A stretch of 42,988 nt of DNA from Rhypophila decipiens (Eukaryota > Ascomycota > Sordariomycetes > Sordariales > Naviculisporaceae), in the NCBI GenBank assembly GCA_033297075.1, contig MU858301.1, positions 1 through 42,988 on the forward strand. The letters are read 5' to 3'. The position numbers and the translations under genes were made by a program. Every line of letters begins with the position of its first letter. Within the stretch, counting starts at the first letter, position 1. Below are positions 31,564 through 42,562 of the stretch, piece after piece. Below the pieces are notes generated by a model that made no database searches, was not told where the DNA came from, and saw only the letters and a list, made by a program, of their open reading frames with translations.

Positions 31564-34363
31564 CTAGAGATTCACAGGTCCAGGCCTGTCTGACTGCCAT
31601 TCTCCATTGTACAGCCTGATGGCTAGATCTGGCTTCCCGCGGAAATAAGCCGTTGCACCAAGCGGTATCTGATCATTCTCTATGTAGAGCGTCCTTTCCT
31701 TGCCAACAAAGATGGAGATGACGCCGAAGCCCTCTGATCTTGTCCAGAGTGGGAAACGTGCCATGGGCGTCGCTTCAGATGTGGTCTCCCATGGGTTGTC
31801 CCTCGATTGTGTTGGTGAGAGGTATCCCTCAAGTGTCTTTTGTGTGGCTGGGCTGGTAAAGGCCTGTTTTCGTAAGTTTTTGCTTGCTTTGACTACGACA
31901 TGGGTTCTTACCGTGGTCTCAAAGTTCAGTCCCGCGCCCGTGGTGTTTGCATCAACACCCATGGCGGACAAGAGTCGTGTTGGTCGGTATTTCGAGACCA
32001 CGACCGTAATCTCGTCGGCGTGCTCATTGACGACCCATACAAATGGCGGCACATGCTTGATGGTCCGAATCATGCCTCCTATTAATCCCTGAAAATACCA
32101 CAGTGTTATCACAAGATCCACCACGCCTAGGGGTACGGGAAAAGTACTAGAAATGTCTTGCCTCTGACTCATGATCGCACACTGTATACCACGGTGGCTG
32201 GTCATTGGAAAAGTTGGAACTGGCGTCAACAATACTAGAGGGGTCAAGAATTGTACCCTCTGGGACACCATTTGGCATCTGGAGCAGCAATTCCGCATCG
32301 TGGTCACCGCTGCCAGGAGAGTTATCTGGGTTCTCGCTGGTTCTGGTAGTCGGCACCAAGGTAAAGGGAATCTGCAACACATCATAGCGTATATCAGGAC
32401 TTTCCCTATCATGGTGTACATCCCGAGAGGAGCCCGAGGCAAGTTGAACGGCGCGTATGAGAAATCGGGATTGACCTGGGCCCTCCGTGTGTGATTTTGC
32501 TGCATGTAAGCTCGCTCGAGTCTCAGGACTATCTTTGGTCTCCAAGAATCGTAGGTTGATCGGTTCGTTGGTGACCACAATGACGAAGGCCTCACTGATC
32601 GGGCGGTCGGCCGGTATTCCCGCCGGCCAGGTCACGGGGAGTGCTCTCATCTTGCGAAACTTGGCTCCTCCAATGGTGCGAATCTTACCCGGGGCAACCT
32701 CAATGCCATCAGAGTCCTCGTTCTTGGGCAGAAAAGATACCGTGCCAGCAACGTTAACGTCAAAAACGGAGGCATATACCATTCTCGTACCCTCGTTCTT
32801 CAGTGAGAGGTATATGCGATCACCTTGCTTCAAAGTCCCGGTCCCATCAACGGGAATCTCTCCTGCCTTTTCATGCCTCACGACCGTCCCAAGAGAGATT
32901 TGCAAATTGCTTCGAAGTCTCTCGTCCTCGTCATGACATGCTATACTGAGGATCCTATGACCGCGAGCAAGGTTTTCGGCCGCACTTATGAGTCGCTCGA
33001 CTGCATCCCGCCAAACAAGGTGTGTCTCGAAGAGCTTGACTTTGTCTCTGGAATACAATGCAATCTTTCCTTCATGCCCCTGGATGGAACAAAGGGTCGA
33101 TGGATCATTCGGCGATGCGATACGGATGTATTTGGAGTGGCGTATCTGGTCTTCCAGCTCGGGGATGTGGTGCAAAGCCTGGACAGGCATCTTGGACAGC
33201 GCTACCTTGCTCAAAAATGCCAGGAGTCCAGGGCCGATTCTGGCAGCATCCGGATTTCCAACATTGACGTCCGAGGTGAATGCCGAGGTGGCTATAACTG
33301 TTGCATTCCCGATATGGGTGTTGATACTCCCGGCGCCTCCACTCCCAAGCGGCACAAGTGCAAAGACATCGCCAGATCTAACCCCAGCAACGCTACCAGC
33401 ACACAATACGGGCTCGCCGTTTTCCATCCTCAGGACAAAGGGCGTTTCGGCACCCTTAGGCTCGGCATCGGTGGAAAAGTGAAACCGGTGCGCGGGACCG
33501 TCGATAGCGGGATGCTGCATTCCATGCGAGTCCAGCTCGACCATCTCCCTGACCCCGAGCATTGTTCTGGACCAGGTAGGTCTCCACTCCGTGACTGCGG
33601 TTCCCGGAAGGCCGGCCGTATGAATACTTGCTTCGGATATGGCGCGTGATAGCCATTTTGTAAGAAATCCCAGAACCGCTCCAGTTGTTGGGTCTATGTC
33701 TTCCCAAGCCTGTTCTGTTCCCACGGCTGCAAATATGCGAACGGCATGCGGATTCCCTGTCGTGTTGGAGTCACTCACTCGAGGCGTTTTTCCCGCGTTT
33801 GCGAGTCCCGTGACATGTTTCTGAATATCGCTGTAGATGACCTCCGGCAGCCCTCTTGGTACAGGCTCCGTGCCGTCCTTGCCGGGCAGGGGTAGTCTGC
33901 AAATACGGCCCGAATAGCAGCAGTCGAAGATGATCGTCACATTCTCCGTCTTGTCCGTTGTTCTCTGCAGGTAGGCACTGAGTTCTAGGTCGAGGATACC
34001 ACTGAAACTTGATGGCTCACTCGCATCGTCACCGTCATAGTCCATGGGGTAGATGAATTGGGACCGGGCGGGCCTCTGCGCTGCCGTCATAATATCGTTG
34101 TCGGGTACCGACGAAGTGACTTCGCCGCCATGGCCCGAATAGAATATCACAACGACATCTTCCTCATGACATTCACCAATCAGTGTGTCCCAGGCAGACA
34201 GAATGCCACTCCGCGTCGCCATGGCGTCGGTGCAGGAGGTTATATGGAACCCGTGCGGGCGGAGCGTCTCGCTCATGGTCATAACATCATTCGCTGGACC
34301 GACCAGACCCTGGTATGAACTGCCTATGAGCAGTGCCCGCTTAGATACATTTGCTGTCGTCAT
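31564..34363 (-). CDS. Caspase-like (peptidase C14) protein with unassigned C-terminal module
   Basis: Exon 1 is 34363–32183, exon 2 is 32088–31912 and exon 3 is 31863–31564 (introns of 94 and 48 nt), 885 residues. Residues 1–250 are a caspase fold, with VVIFYSGHGG (His78) and IIFDCCYSG (Cys149) as the His/Cys dyad; PMDYDGDD follows the p10-like pattern of fungal C14 proteins. Near 530–580, GDRIYLSLKNEGTRMVYASV resembles a DUF4384-like beta domain. The proposed C-terminal module (about 728–885) begins GLIGGMIRTIKHVPPFVWVV and contains PLWTRSEGFGVISIFVG and LYIENDQIPLGATAYF. If the first intron (GTGTGC donor) is not used, the protein ends at 32147 with 738 residues, and the module could be a separate small gene. 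It is divergent from the TPR-CHAT gene. The role, perhaps regulated proteolysis or cell death, is inferred. Confidence 0.75.
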
Positions 34364-35023
34364 TTCGGATAGGTTTGATTATTTGCGCCGATCGTTGAAT
34401 GTCAAGGTGTCTGGCCAATACATGTGCCGAAAGTATGGATAGGGGATGTATTCGAGGGCAGGGTGCAAAGTAAGGCTTATCTGTACACAGAATGATGAAG
34501 CCAGAAATAAATGCCGATAACAGCGTCGGTGGTGAGTGATGTATCTAAGGCAGGCTCTCGTGACCCACCTACAAAGTTGAGAGATGACGAGTCCTAGGCA
34601 AAATGGTGGTCGACCAGGCCCAAGTTCTAGGTGCTGTCAGGCCACGATAAACATGAAAATCATGCACTATGTCGGCATTGACAAGCCAATGAACATCCAA
34701 CACCACCACGTGGTGGTTGAGATCTAGGCAGAATTTCTGACCGTGGCGTGACCATTACCTTAAACGGACGCCGAAATTGATGCTGTGAAACCACACAAGA
34801 AAACCACGTCTAGCAACCTCAGGCAGTCATCACATCCTCGCCCACTTGCTCACATCCCCATCATAATCTCTCTCATTTTGTCCCTCTACGAATAGTTGCG
34901 CGACAAGTCTCCTCATGTTTATTCCTCGTTTCACACTTTAAACCAGAGTAAACACTTCTTTCTTTCATCTTGCTTTGCAAAAGGCTATATATTGACCACT
35001 CAATACAGGTTTAACTTGTCACA
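34364..35023. promoter_or_regulatory. Divergent promoter of caspase-like and TPR-CHAT genes
   Basis: 660 bp shared by two divergent genes. A perfect 16-bp palindrome at 34702–34717, centred on the E-box CACGTG, lies near the middle (about 340 bp from one start and 310 bp from the other). The right part is C/T-rich before the ATG at 35024 (TCACAATGTCG). Confidence 0.6.
34702..34717. promoter_or_regulatory. 16-bp palindrome with CACGTG core
   Basis: ACCACCACGTGGTGGT is its own reverse complement. CACGTG is the usual bHLH target in fungi. It is placed centrally between two divergent genes, consistent with a shared operator. Binding is not shown. Confidence 0.6.
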
Positions 35024-38000
35024 ATGTCGGACCCTGACCTAAGAGGTGACCCAGAATCAGTGTTCGACGAGTACTTAGATGCTGCAAAGTCGTTGTACGC
35101 TTTATTTGAGGAGTCAGAAAGCAAAGACGTCGAGATTCTCAACAATGCTACTGGAGCTGGAAAATTGGCATTGGCATCCCGGTGTTCTGACGCTCAATTG
35201 ATGTCTCAAGCAGAAAGTCAAGTCCCGGTTCGACCTGCTCAACGAGGAGAATGACCTCTATCAATCCAATCTTCATGCCCGTAAGGCATTATCGCTTCTC
35301 GATCCGACCGACCGCCGCTATGTCATTCTACAACATAACCTCGCACTAGGACTCTGGTCCTGGTTTAACCTAAAAGACGACCGCGGAGCCCTAGATGAGT
35401 CCATCGGCCTAGCGGAGAGCACGGTGGCATCGTCAAAGGGAAGTCCCTACCTGCCTGACTTTCTTCACAGTGTATGCGTTAAACGATATGCTCGCTATCG
35501 GTCGGCTGGTGATCTCGGTGACCTGAACGCCGCGATCGAGAAAGTGGAACTCGCCTTAAAGATTGCCCCACAAGACCATGAAATGGGAACTGAGTTTTGT
35601 AGCGATCTAGCTATAAGTCTTGAAAGCCGTCTTATGGTCCTGGGGTGAGAGGCCCATATTGAGAGAGCGGTTGAGGTCTCGAGGCAAGCGGTGGATCTCG
35701 AGCCGGACGATGATGCGTGGTTATCCAATCTGGGTAGCAACCTAGAGAGCCGTTATTCCTGGCTCGGTGATCCCACGGACCTCGAGGAGTCGATCACCTA
35801 TACTCGGAAGTCTCTCGAGGCAGCAAGCGAGCATAGCCCTCATCTGCCTACTTATCTCGTCAGCCTAGGCTCTAAGCTTCAACTCAGGAGCGAAGCATCC
35901 GGCGACGGCGCCGATGCCGATCTATCCGTCAACTTAATAAGAGAAGGCTTGGACCACAAAACAGCCAAAAAGGCAGATCGGCCCCTTCATCTCAGCATGC
36001 TTGCCTCCGCCCTTGCAAATCGTTATTCTCGCAAGTCTAACGCCGAGGACCTGCTAGGGGCAAATGCTATTCTGTCGTCTCTGCTGAACGACACCAGCCC
36101 AACAAATCCCGACCGTTCAGCTTGGATAAGCAACCTCTCTAACAACTACAGCATTATCTTGGAACAGAAGAGGATCAGGCACCATATCACATCAGAGGAT
36201 CTGAATCGCGTGATCGGCGACATAGAAAAGACACTCGACGCCCTTCCACCAAGTCACTCGGACCGGGGGGCCATGTGTGCCGCTCTCTCTACACTACTAC
36301 GGGCACGATACAAAGCTGATATTGATACGACTGAAGGCAATATGAACCCCGAGGATGGACTCAAGAATCTCAAACTGGCCAGTTTCTGGATGGAAAACGC
36401 CACCGACCATGTTAAAAAGGACAGTTTGCAACGGGCAACCTTTGAGCGCAATCTTGGCATGCAGAAAATTGCCTTGTGCGAGGCAACCGACGGAGCTGAC
36501 AAAGCGTTACTCACCTCGGCGCTAGACCATCTTAACCTATCCATCCAAGCAACTCACGCTTCCCCTCTCGGCAAGATCGAGGCCATCCGCGGCATGATAA
36601 AGGGCCTCTGTCTCACAAAGGACTTTGACAAGGCACGAATTCGGGCCAGAGAAGCATTGGACCTTCTACCACTGGTGTGTGGACGTTACCGGACACTGGA
36701 TGACCAGCAATACGCGGTGATGAAGACTGCTGGGTTAGCAGCTGATTGTTGCTCTCTCTCTCTCCGGGCGGGTGATGGCCATATCGAGGAGGCGCTTGAG
36801 CAGCTCGAGACTGGGCGAGGACTGATCCTTGGGTATTTGATGGATGATCACGGCGAGGACTACGGCTCACACCCATCCTACGACGGTCTCCCTGGCAAAA
36901 AGTCAGTTGACAAGGATCTAGCAGAGTATGAAAGACTTCGGTTCAAGGTCTCACGGAAGATTACTACCCAACAAGAGCCAGGCGTTCGGGAAAGGCTATT
37001 GGAACAACAAAAGGATGCAGTGCAGCAGCTGGGAAGATGTATCGATCGTATCCGGGCACATGATGGGTATGAGAATTTTCTTAGGGCGCTCAAGGTGGAA
37101 AAGATGATAACGCTAGCTGCTGATGGTCCGATCATTGTGGTCAATGTTACTGATATTGGCGCTGATGCTGTGATTATCTGTGAGAAAACCCTTACGCGAG
37201 TCCGTCTCCCGGGCATGATGGCCTCGTCCTCTGCCTCGCCTGAAGACGTACAGGGTGGAGAAAGACTATTAATGGGATAACGAGGTGGTGCAGAGACTAC
37301 AACAGCGCGAGATGTTGGTGGGGAGGACAACGAAAAGGATAGCGACGGGATAGCCTTGCTTCCCTGGCTATGGCAGACGTGTGTTGAGCCAGTGGTGGAA
37401 GAACTAGATCGGCTTGGTTTATTACACAAACACGGCAAGCACAGCCCTTCAAGAGTCTGGTGGATCGGATCTGGCATCGCGAGCTCCCTGCCATTCCACG
37501 CCGCCATCACCTTGTATGTTAAACGTGAACTTCTCGACAACAATAACAACATCGCATCCATCATCTCTTCCTACTCGACCAGCCTAAAGGCCCTCGCCAA
37601 CGCCCGTTACCTAGCAACAGGATACCTTCACCACGACAAGAACGATTCTGCACCAAGTGCAAAGAAAATCTCTGTCTTAGTCGTCACAATGGCCAACACC
37701 CCAAACCACAATGCGCTCCCAGGCGCAGAGAAAGAAGGCCAAGCGGTGAAGCAGGCCTGCGGTGACATCTTCAAATGCGACATCCTACCTTCACCCAACG
37801 TACAGGACGTCCATTCTCGAATTCCCAACATCGATATTTTCCACTATGCCGGCCACGGAATGTCGGACCCCCGAAACGCCCTCGACAGCCACTTACTCCT
37901 CCAAGCGTCCCCATCCACAGACGCAGTGGCCAAATCAGAAGTAGGCAAACTCACCCTCGGTAAAATCTCTGCAGTATCTCTCCGGGCTTCGTCGCAAGCA

Positions 38001-38378
38001 GAGTCAAGGAGACCAAGGATCGCATGTCTATCTGCATGCTCCACTGCCGAGGTGCAAGCCCAAAAGCTAGCTGACGAAGGTCCCCATCTCGCTGCGGCAT
38101 TCCAGTTAGCTGGTTTCAGCCACGTGATTGGCTCACTCTGGCCAGCTGACGATAGTGTTTGTGTTCAGGTTGCGCAGACATTTTATACGGAGCTCATAAA
38201 TGTCACTACCTCTGGTGGCTACAATAAAGGAGGAGAACCAGGCAAAGGAGGAAAAGAACCGACGGAAATTTCAAACAAGGCGGTCGCTGTGGCGTTGCAA
38301 AAGGCCGTCTCTCAGCCTCAGGCCAGATACGGATCAAAGCCATTCCAATGGGCGCCGTTCATCCATCTTGGGCCATGA
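35024..38378 (+). pseudogene. TPR-CHAT protein with in-frame stops
   Basis: The region encodes tetratricopeptide repeats followed by a CHAT (caspase-HetF-associated-with-TPR) peptidase domain. The repeats have the form LGSNLESRYSWLGDPTDLEE over about 35240–36700. The CHAT part starts with LLPWLWQTCVEPVVEEL; its His lies in IFHYAGHGMSD (about 37840) and its Cys in ACLSACSTAEVQ (about 38030), and SHVIGSLWPADD ends the core. The dyad is intact. The frame is broken three times: a shift near 35220 between the first 65 codons and the repeats; TGA at 35646–35648, which sits where the repeat has an aspartate; and TAA at 37278–37280. The same frame resumes after both stops, so these look like point changes. 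No intron of normal size repairs them. It is either a recent pseudogene or needs sequence checking. Confidence 0.75.
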
Positions 38379-39331
38379 TTGACTGCATTGGTATAGTGTA
38401 TATAAGAGTAAATATAAATATTGTCAACGAAGACACATTCATAAGTACGGCACACCGGAGCGCAAGAATAAGTTGGTGGACCTGACTGAACAAGGTATGT
38501 ACCAGGCGTGTAGCTGACTTTGTTAACGCAATACAGAAATAACGCCTGTACTTTGGAAGTTCCAGGGCCTTGTTTACAATCTTTCAAGGCCCTCCAGAGC
38601 TACAAGCGAGGCCCTTGCTCAGGTAGTACAGCTGGCTGTTTATCGTGAACTACTGTCAGGCTGATTATGGTGTGGCTAACAGCCTTCCCAAAGTGGATAA
38701 CCATCCCAAAGCTAGCTCCACTTATTCTCTTAGGCGGACTTGCTCAGCTAACAAGGCTTGTTATTACACAATAGCGGACATTTGATTGACGGTAGCATCA
38801 AATCACAAACTCGAGGATGACTTGATGTAAAGGCCAAGTGGGTTATAAACATTGCGAAGTTTTTCGGAGCTGTATGGCCCTTTTCACATGGGGGTTCCAA
38901 CCGTCAGAAAGACCACGGCCCGATAACAACCACGACGCGAAACTCGTGTAGCGCCGTTACCAATGACGAAGGTGATGAAAATACTAGCAACTCTGCCAAA
39001 TGACATAAGGGGAACATAACACCAGGAATGTGCACAGAAAATGTGTGGGCGTAAAGGTGTGAGCCACCTCAACACCACCATCATTGCACCGGCAGCCTTG
39101 ATATATTGATGTCCTAAAACATGCCTGTAAAATCCAGATAGCCATCTGGCTGATAGAATCAGGAGGATACTACTTGCTATGTATTTAGTTCACTCGTGAG
39201 CAGTCAGGTAAGGTATGACTACTGGATCGAACGTCAAGAAACCAGCTAACGGTGTGTGGTATGGTAACGGATAAAAGAGCGAGTCTCGACTTGCAGTGCT
39301 GCAGGAAGAAACAAGCGCATGTCGAATACAC
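38379..39331. other. Intergenic region, no supported gene
   Basis: About 950 bp, AT-rich near 38391–38430. No coding signal on either strand. The minus frame 38884–39084 is short and unsupported. Confidence 0.45.
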
Positions 39332-39756
39332 TCAAACTGCGACATGGGAGATGAAGAACAATGATCCCAATAACGCGTACATGAGACGCACTCTCTTCAT
39401 GCCCTTTGGCGACCTCTGCAACCAGGATCCCGGTTTGGGGATCGATATCTTTCGCCTCCCTAAAGCCTCATGTTTCTCCTCCAGGCGTCGGATCGGCACC
39501 CCGGCAATGAGAATCAGCGCCGGCGGAGCAAACATGTACCTCGCGGCGGGCTGCATAAAGTCATTCATGACGCTGTTGGGGAGCACTTCCAGGTGCTGAG
39601 ACCGATGAACACGGCGGTGACGGTTTGCAATATTATCTTGGCCACAAGAGCGACTGCTTCAGTTGAGTTGGATCCAAGGCTCAAGGAATAAAAAGGCAAG
39701 GCCGAGACTGGTCGATGTGGGTGATTCGAGTTGTTGCAGTCTGCACAACTGAGCAC
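39332..39756 (-). pseudogene. Possible membrane-protein gene remnant, frameshifted
   Basis: Two minus-strand frames appear to continue each other. The upstream piece (39756 to about 39580) ends in a hydrophobic helix AKIILQTVTAVFIGLSTWK. The downstream piece, read from VLPNSVMNDFMQPAARY, has YMFAPPALILIAGVPIRRLE and a second hydrophobic stretch near the end (RLMYALLGSLFFISHVAV). They meet at about 39583–39592, where a one-base change would join STWK to VLPNSV. I do not recognise the family. Evidence is limited to this complementary reading and the hydrophobic pattern. Confidence 0.25.
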
Positions 39757-39970
39757 ATGCTAACAAGGACGTTTTTCACCATCATTGTATGCACACATGT
39801 ATAAAATATCATGGAACTGAATGAGTAAGGTCACAGGGATCAAGTGACTTGGAATATCACAGTATAATTACAGAGTTGAGTGACAAAACCAGATGCGCCC
39901 ACAAAACCAACATGAAGGAACCAAGACCGGGCTGAAAGGCTCTAAAAAGTTCGACAAAACAAAACGACAC

Positions 39971-40947
39971 TCATCGATGTCCCATCCATCGACCAGAATA
40001 CAAATCCGGTCCGTCACCCACCATCGTAGCGCTGCGGGCTCTGTCCTTATCACCGTTTCTGTCACCACGAGGGGGAATATCGCCACGAATGGGCGACGGT
40101 GAGCGGCGTAGTGGTTGCGGCTCCGGAGGGCGATTTAAGTGATCCGCGGATTCTTCCCGATGCGGCGGACGCGGTGCCATTGAGCCATGATTTACGGGCG
40201 CAAACTGGGACGTGGAATGACCAAAGGACGGTCTGGTCTTGGTCCCGGTTCTCTTCATTTTATACTTAGGTTTGGACGGGCTGCGAGGTGGGGGACTTGG
40301 GTCAAACTGGTAGGGGTCGTTCCCTGTTGTCTGCTGGGTTCGCCGGTCGTGAGTGTTAGGTTGTGGGGAGTGGCTGGACTCTGATGTGCCGGGGGACGGT
40401 GATTTTTGAAGTTGCTCCCGCCAGTGCTGGGCGATACCCTGTTCCCTCAGGTACTCGCTGTTGTCCAACTCGATCTCCCGGTCGTATGCTGGCAGATCCA
40501 GTTTCCCAGGTTCTAGTCCAGTTGCACTGGCCGGGCGGGTAGGCGGGGTGGACGGGTTCTGGTCAAATCCATTCGGCTGGACGGTGCATCTCCGAGCGGT
40601 CGGTGCTTGAAGAGACCGTTGCAGGTACCGGACTTCCTCCTCCTCGACCAGCTGATGGTCCGAGCGGAAGTCCTCTGGATCTTCATCCTCATCACCCCCA
40701 TCTGGCCTAAAGCTGGATCCGGTTTCGGCGTCAGTCTCGACGACATGGTCGTCAACGAGTGGATCAACCTCATCGTTCTCTTCTCCCGGCTCTGGCCCCC
40801 TTGTCTCCTTCTCCTTCCCTCCTCCCTGCCCGTCCCGCGAGCCTGTTTTAAGCTCTCAGCGTCGTTGGCTGTCTTGTTAGTTTTGGCAACCTCGGCGTTG
40901 TTCTCCTTGGCCTGCTTTGCCGTGCAAGGCTCCACCCGCAAAAGGAA
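39971..40947 (-). pseudogene. Degenerate 3' continuation of the 353-aa gene
   Basis: After the TAG at 40948 the same frame reads on (VEPCTAKQAKENNAEVAK, to about 40860). The sense then shifts by one frame into an acidic stretch (GPEPGEENDEVDPLVDDHVV, then EDEDPEDFRSDHQLVEEEEV) and continues to 39971, ending DGPDLYSGRWMGHR. This second frame has no ATG at its beginning and is closed upstream by TGA at about 40857, so it must once have been spliced or continuous with the gene upstream. I infer one long gene broken by a stop and a frameshift; an unusual intron is the alternative. Confidence 0.4.
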
Positions 40948-42009
40948 CTAATTCGCCTCCAGCTCCCTAATGCCAGCTTTCTTTAGTTTGTGGTCCGGGT
41001 GGTGGAGTAGATGCTTCTGCGCCTTCCTGTCCGGGTTCCCGGTGTCGAAGTAAATGCCGTGTACAGGGCAGCGGACAATGTAAAACTTTCCTCTGTTGCG
41101 CTCCCATATAGTACACCGCATCCCCTTGCCGGCGTACTTGGAGACTTCCTTGTACGATATGACTAGCTCTGAATCCTCCGATCCAGTCGAGCTGTGAGCA
41201 GGCCTGGCCGCACCTGTGTGCCTCTTGCTCGACGAGGCGGGAGGTTCGTAGTCGTCCTTTTCACGTGACCGCTTGACTGAATTCCGTGTGCGTCGTGGTG
41301 TATTCAGTGGGGAAGACGGGCGAGGCCTTGACAAGGATCCATTGGTTGGGGGAGGTTGCTGTTGTTGCTGCTGCGGAGTGGGCTCGCTGGGTGATGGACT
41401 CTCCACCGACGTCTTTGGCTGGTCGGACTCGTCAACCGCCTCAGGCTGGGGTGGGGCAGGGGGAGGAAGGGGGGTAAGGGGAGGAAGGGGAGGAAGGGGA
41501 GCAAGGGGAGCAAGGGGAGGAAGGGCAGAAAATGGTGTTGGTTGTGCTCCTCGGCGAGGTGGTATCTGGTGTGGAGGGAAGTTTGCGGGTGTTTCGTCCC
41601 GGAATAGCAAGTGTCTGAAAGATTCGGGTGATGGAATGTTGCGTGCCTCTTGCAATGCCCGATTGTGCTTGCGGGTCTTTATCTCGATCAAATTGTTAAG
41701 CTCTAATAACCTGGCTGTCGCGTCATTGATGAGTGCCGGGTGGTCCAGGGTTACCTCATCATGAGATGCAATCTTATCCTTCAGTTCTTGGACGGCTTCC
41801 TCGTGCATTTTCAGCTCCTCGCGAAGTTTCTCTCCCTTAGCTTGGTGTATCTGAAGATTTCGGCATTCCTCTGCAATCTTTTGTGCCCTCTCCCGCAAAG
41901 TCGAGATTTCGGCGTTGTGGTATTTCTCGAGAATCGACTCGGCAGCCTGTCTCGCCGCGGAGAAGATGTGGCCAACCTCAGGTGCCGCGTCTTCCCGGGA
42001 TGCCTCCAT
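40948..42009 (-). CDS. Uncharacterised protein: coiled coil, Pro-rich, C-terminal Cys/His module
   Basis: 353 residues from ATG 42009 (MEASREDAAPEVGHIF); the upstream frame has no ATG. A coiled coil occupies about 12–125 (KYHNAEISTLRERAQKIAEE). Next comes a Pro-Leu repeat (about 160–190), encoded by a GGGGAGGAA-like minisatellite at 41456–41525, and a Gln run. A basic stretch RRTRNSVKRSREKDD follows, possibly nuclear. The C-terminal module VSKYAGKGMRCTIWERNRGK...FYIVRCPVHGIYFDTG...HLLHHP has spaced Cys and His residues that could bind zinc. I believe modules like this recur in uncharacterised fungal proteins, but I cannot name a family. The stop at 40948 may be premature. Confidence 0.5.
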   Translation of the reverse strand: MEASREDAAPEVGHIFSAARQAAESILEKYHNAEISTLRERAQKIAEECRNLQIHQAKGEKLREELKMHEEAVQELKDKIASHDEVTLDHPALINDATARLLELNNLIEIKTRKHNRALQEARNIPSPESFRHLLFRDETPANFPPHQIPPRRGAQPTPFSALPPLAPLAPLPPLPPLTPLPPPAPPQPEAVDESDQPKTSVESPSPSEPTPQQQQQQPPPTNGSLSRPRPSSPLNTPRRTRNSVKRSREKDDYEPPASSSKRHTGAARPAHSSTGSEDSELVISYKEVSKYAGKGMRCTIWERNRGKFYIVRCPVHGIYFDTGNPDRKAQKHLLHHPDHKLKKAGIRELEAN

Positions 42010-42351
42010 TTTGGAATTTGGAACTGGGCGTTGGTCAAGGTTCGGATTGACAACGCTACACTGAGCTTGATGAGACAAGAGAGTGATTTAAAAGTTAGAA
42101 TAGGCTTGGATTATGGGAAATCAGGGAAGGAAGGTTGGAACCAGTCGTCAGATTGGGCCAGATAACTGCTAGTAAGCTACAAAAAGTGAAAACAGTTGAA
42201 ATTAAAGCCATTGTGAAGCATTGTGAAGCAAAAGTCACTGCAATCTGGCGACTATCTGAAGGCCTCTGTATCTTTCTCCAAAAGTAGCTTTTTGTAGCTT
42301 TTTCCTCCAAAAACAGCGCAAAAATAGAGCAAAAACAGGGTAAAACTCACT

Positions 42352-42385
42352 AGTCTGGAATTGAGAAAAAGCTGAATTCCAGACT
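42352..42385. repeat. 11-bp perfect inverted repeat, 12-nt loop
   Basis: AGTCTGGAATT at 42352–42362 is the exact reverse complement of AATTCCAGACT at 42375–42385. It could form a hairpin or mark a small element end. Confidence 0.85.
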
Positions 42386-42562
42386 GGCGACCCGACTAGA
42401 TTGGAGGTATATATGCCACGCCCCGCTTTTTCCAATTGTACTTAGTTATCTGACCGAATCATCATCCAGCCTAGTTGGCTCCGATCTGGGCCTAAATTCC
42501 AGCTATTCAAGTAAAGTTTGAGCCTAAATTTTCAACCTTCTTCTTTTCTACACCTACGTAAA

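Noticed and set aside
32825..33649. 274-codon plus-strand frame inside the caspase-like gene
   Set aside because: Shadow of the longer minus-strand gene, which has catalytic motifs; no domain on this strand.
35646..35690. Short intron starting at GTGAGA to remove the TGA in the TPR-CHAT gene
   Set aside because: The nearest AG sites give introns under 40 nt and delete part of a TPR that otherwise aligns well.
37255..37300. 46-nt intron (GTACAG...GTGCAG) to remove the TAA in the TPR-CHAT gene
   Set aside because: The frame after it meets a stop before the conserved WLWQTCVEP segment.
40607..40951. 114-codon plus-strand hydrophobic frame
   Set aside because: Antisense of the acidic minus-strand region, which explains its Leu-rich look.
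41273..41764. 163-codon plus-strand open frame rich in Gly and Arg
   Set aside because: It is the antisense shadow of the Pro-rich and Gln-rich part of the minus-strand gene.
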